This document shows positions 23,680 to 23,777 of a stretch of 23,777 bases of DNA, piece after piece (position 1 is the stretch's first letter; every line of letters begins with the position of its first letter). The stretch is from Acidobacteriota bacterium (GTDB lineage Bacteria > Acidobacteriota > Terriglobia > Terriglobales > Acidobacteriaceae). A program made the position numbers and the translations under genes. The notes beneath the pieces were generated by a model, which was not told where the DNA came from, searched no databases, and was given only the letters and a program-made list of their open reading frames with translations. The stretch is from positions 1 to 23,777 of the forward strand of contig JAKAAZ010000020.1 in NCBI GenBank assembly GCA_021802085.1, given 5' to 3'.

Positions 23680-23777
23680 TTACTCCCTGCTGGAACTTGC
23701 CAACTGTTTGTACGTGATCCGGGTTCCTATCGACTTCCCCAGCAGAGAATCGATCCGGTCGAGCGTATGAATCTTCA
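23680..23777 (-). CDS. 3' end of an unidentified convergent gene (partial)
   Basis: On the minus strand a frame enters at the right edge and reads KIHTLDRIDSLLGK, then SIGTRITYKQLASSSRE, before a TAA at 23682-23680. The composition looks like a genuine protein C-terminus, and the frame stops just short of the terminator region. The other frames here are short or broken. Only 31 complete residues are visible and I do not recognise the family, so function is open. Confidence 0.4.
   Translation of the reverse strand, partial: KIHTLDRIDSLLGKSIGTRITYKQLASSSRE

Noticed and set aside
1..23777. tRNA or rRNA genes, CRISPR arrays, integrases and transposases.
   Set aside because: I looked for cloverleaf-like patterns, regularly spaced repeats and recombinase motifs and saw none in the window.

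Overview
The window reads like chromosomal DNA of an acidobacterium (Acidobacteriota, Terriglobia-like). This is inferred from gene content, not from a marker gene. The clues are a 1181-residue Oar-type TonB-dependent receptor with an N-terminal carboxypeptidase-regulatory-like domain, a tonB-exbB-exbD-exbD-TPR lipoprotein cluster, a tgt-yajC-secD-secF cluster, an LptD-type outer-membrane protein, an RDD protein with a long Ala-rich N-terminus, and short dispersed palindromes ending in TCAGAATGAC. The cell is clearly diderm: LptD, TonB/ExbBD and an outer-membrane receptor are all present.

Layout. Positions 1-252 are a divergent control region. A minus-strand gene starts at 33 and runs off the left edge, and the Oar/TonB-dependent receptor (253-3798) is read rightward from a plausible sigma-70 promoter. 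Next come tgt (3894-5048), yajC (5235-5549), secD (5604-7217) and secF (7401-8606), the tRNA queuosine and Sec-export accessory cluster. A REP-like palindrome sits between secD and secF. An ECF-sigma-like promoter (8709-8738) precedes tonB (8781-9494), exbB (9579-10322), two exbD genes (10481-10954 and 11074-11508) and a TPR lipoprotein gene (11694-12512), closed by a strong intrinsic terminator at 12541-12577. Positions 12578-13542 hold no intact gene, only a frameshifted membrane-protein remnant (probably MscS family) and a second palindromic repeat.

From 13543 to 20572 every gene is on the minus strand. In transcription order these are lptD (LPS insertion), an HNH endonuclease-like gene, an MT-A70 adenine methyltransferase, a DsbA/thioredoxin-like periplasmic oxidoreductase and a SurA-like parvulin chaperone. 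lptD, the Dsb-like gene and the SurA-like gene make functional sense together, because LptD folding needs SurA-type chaperoning and disulfide formation. The HNH/MT-A70 pair interrupts that theme and looks like an inserted two-gene restriction-modification or defence module. It has a palindrome at each edge: 17879-17897 and 15810-15860.

The right end (20868-23777) is plus-strand: an RDD-family membrane protein, then a secreted WxPGYW-repeat protein with a strong terminator. The tail of an unrecognised convergent gene lies at the right edge.

The best candidate for something undescribed is the HNH + MT-A70 module, whose nuclease has about 290 N-terminal residues that I cannot assign. The ECF-like control of the TonB energising operon and the RNA-structure candidates at the exbB ribosome-binding site and at 15810-15860 are secondary leads.
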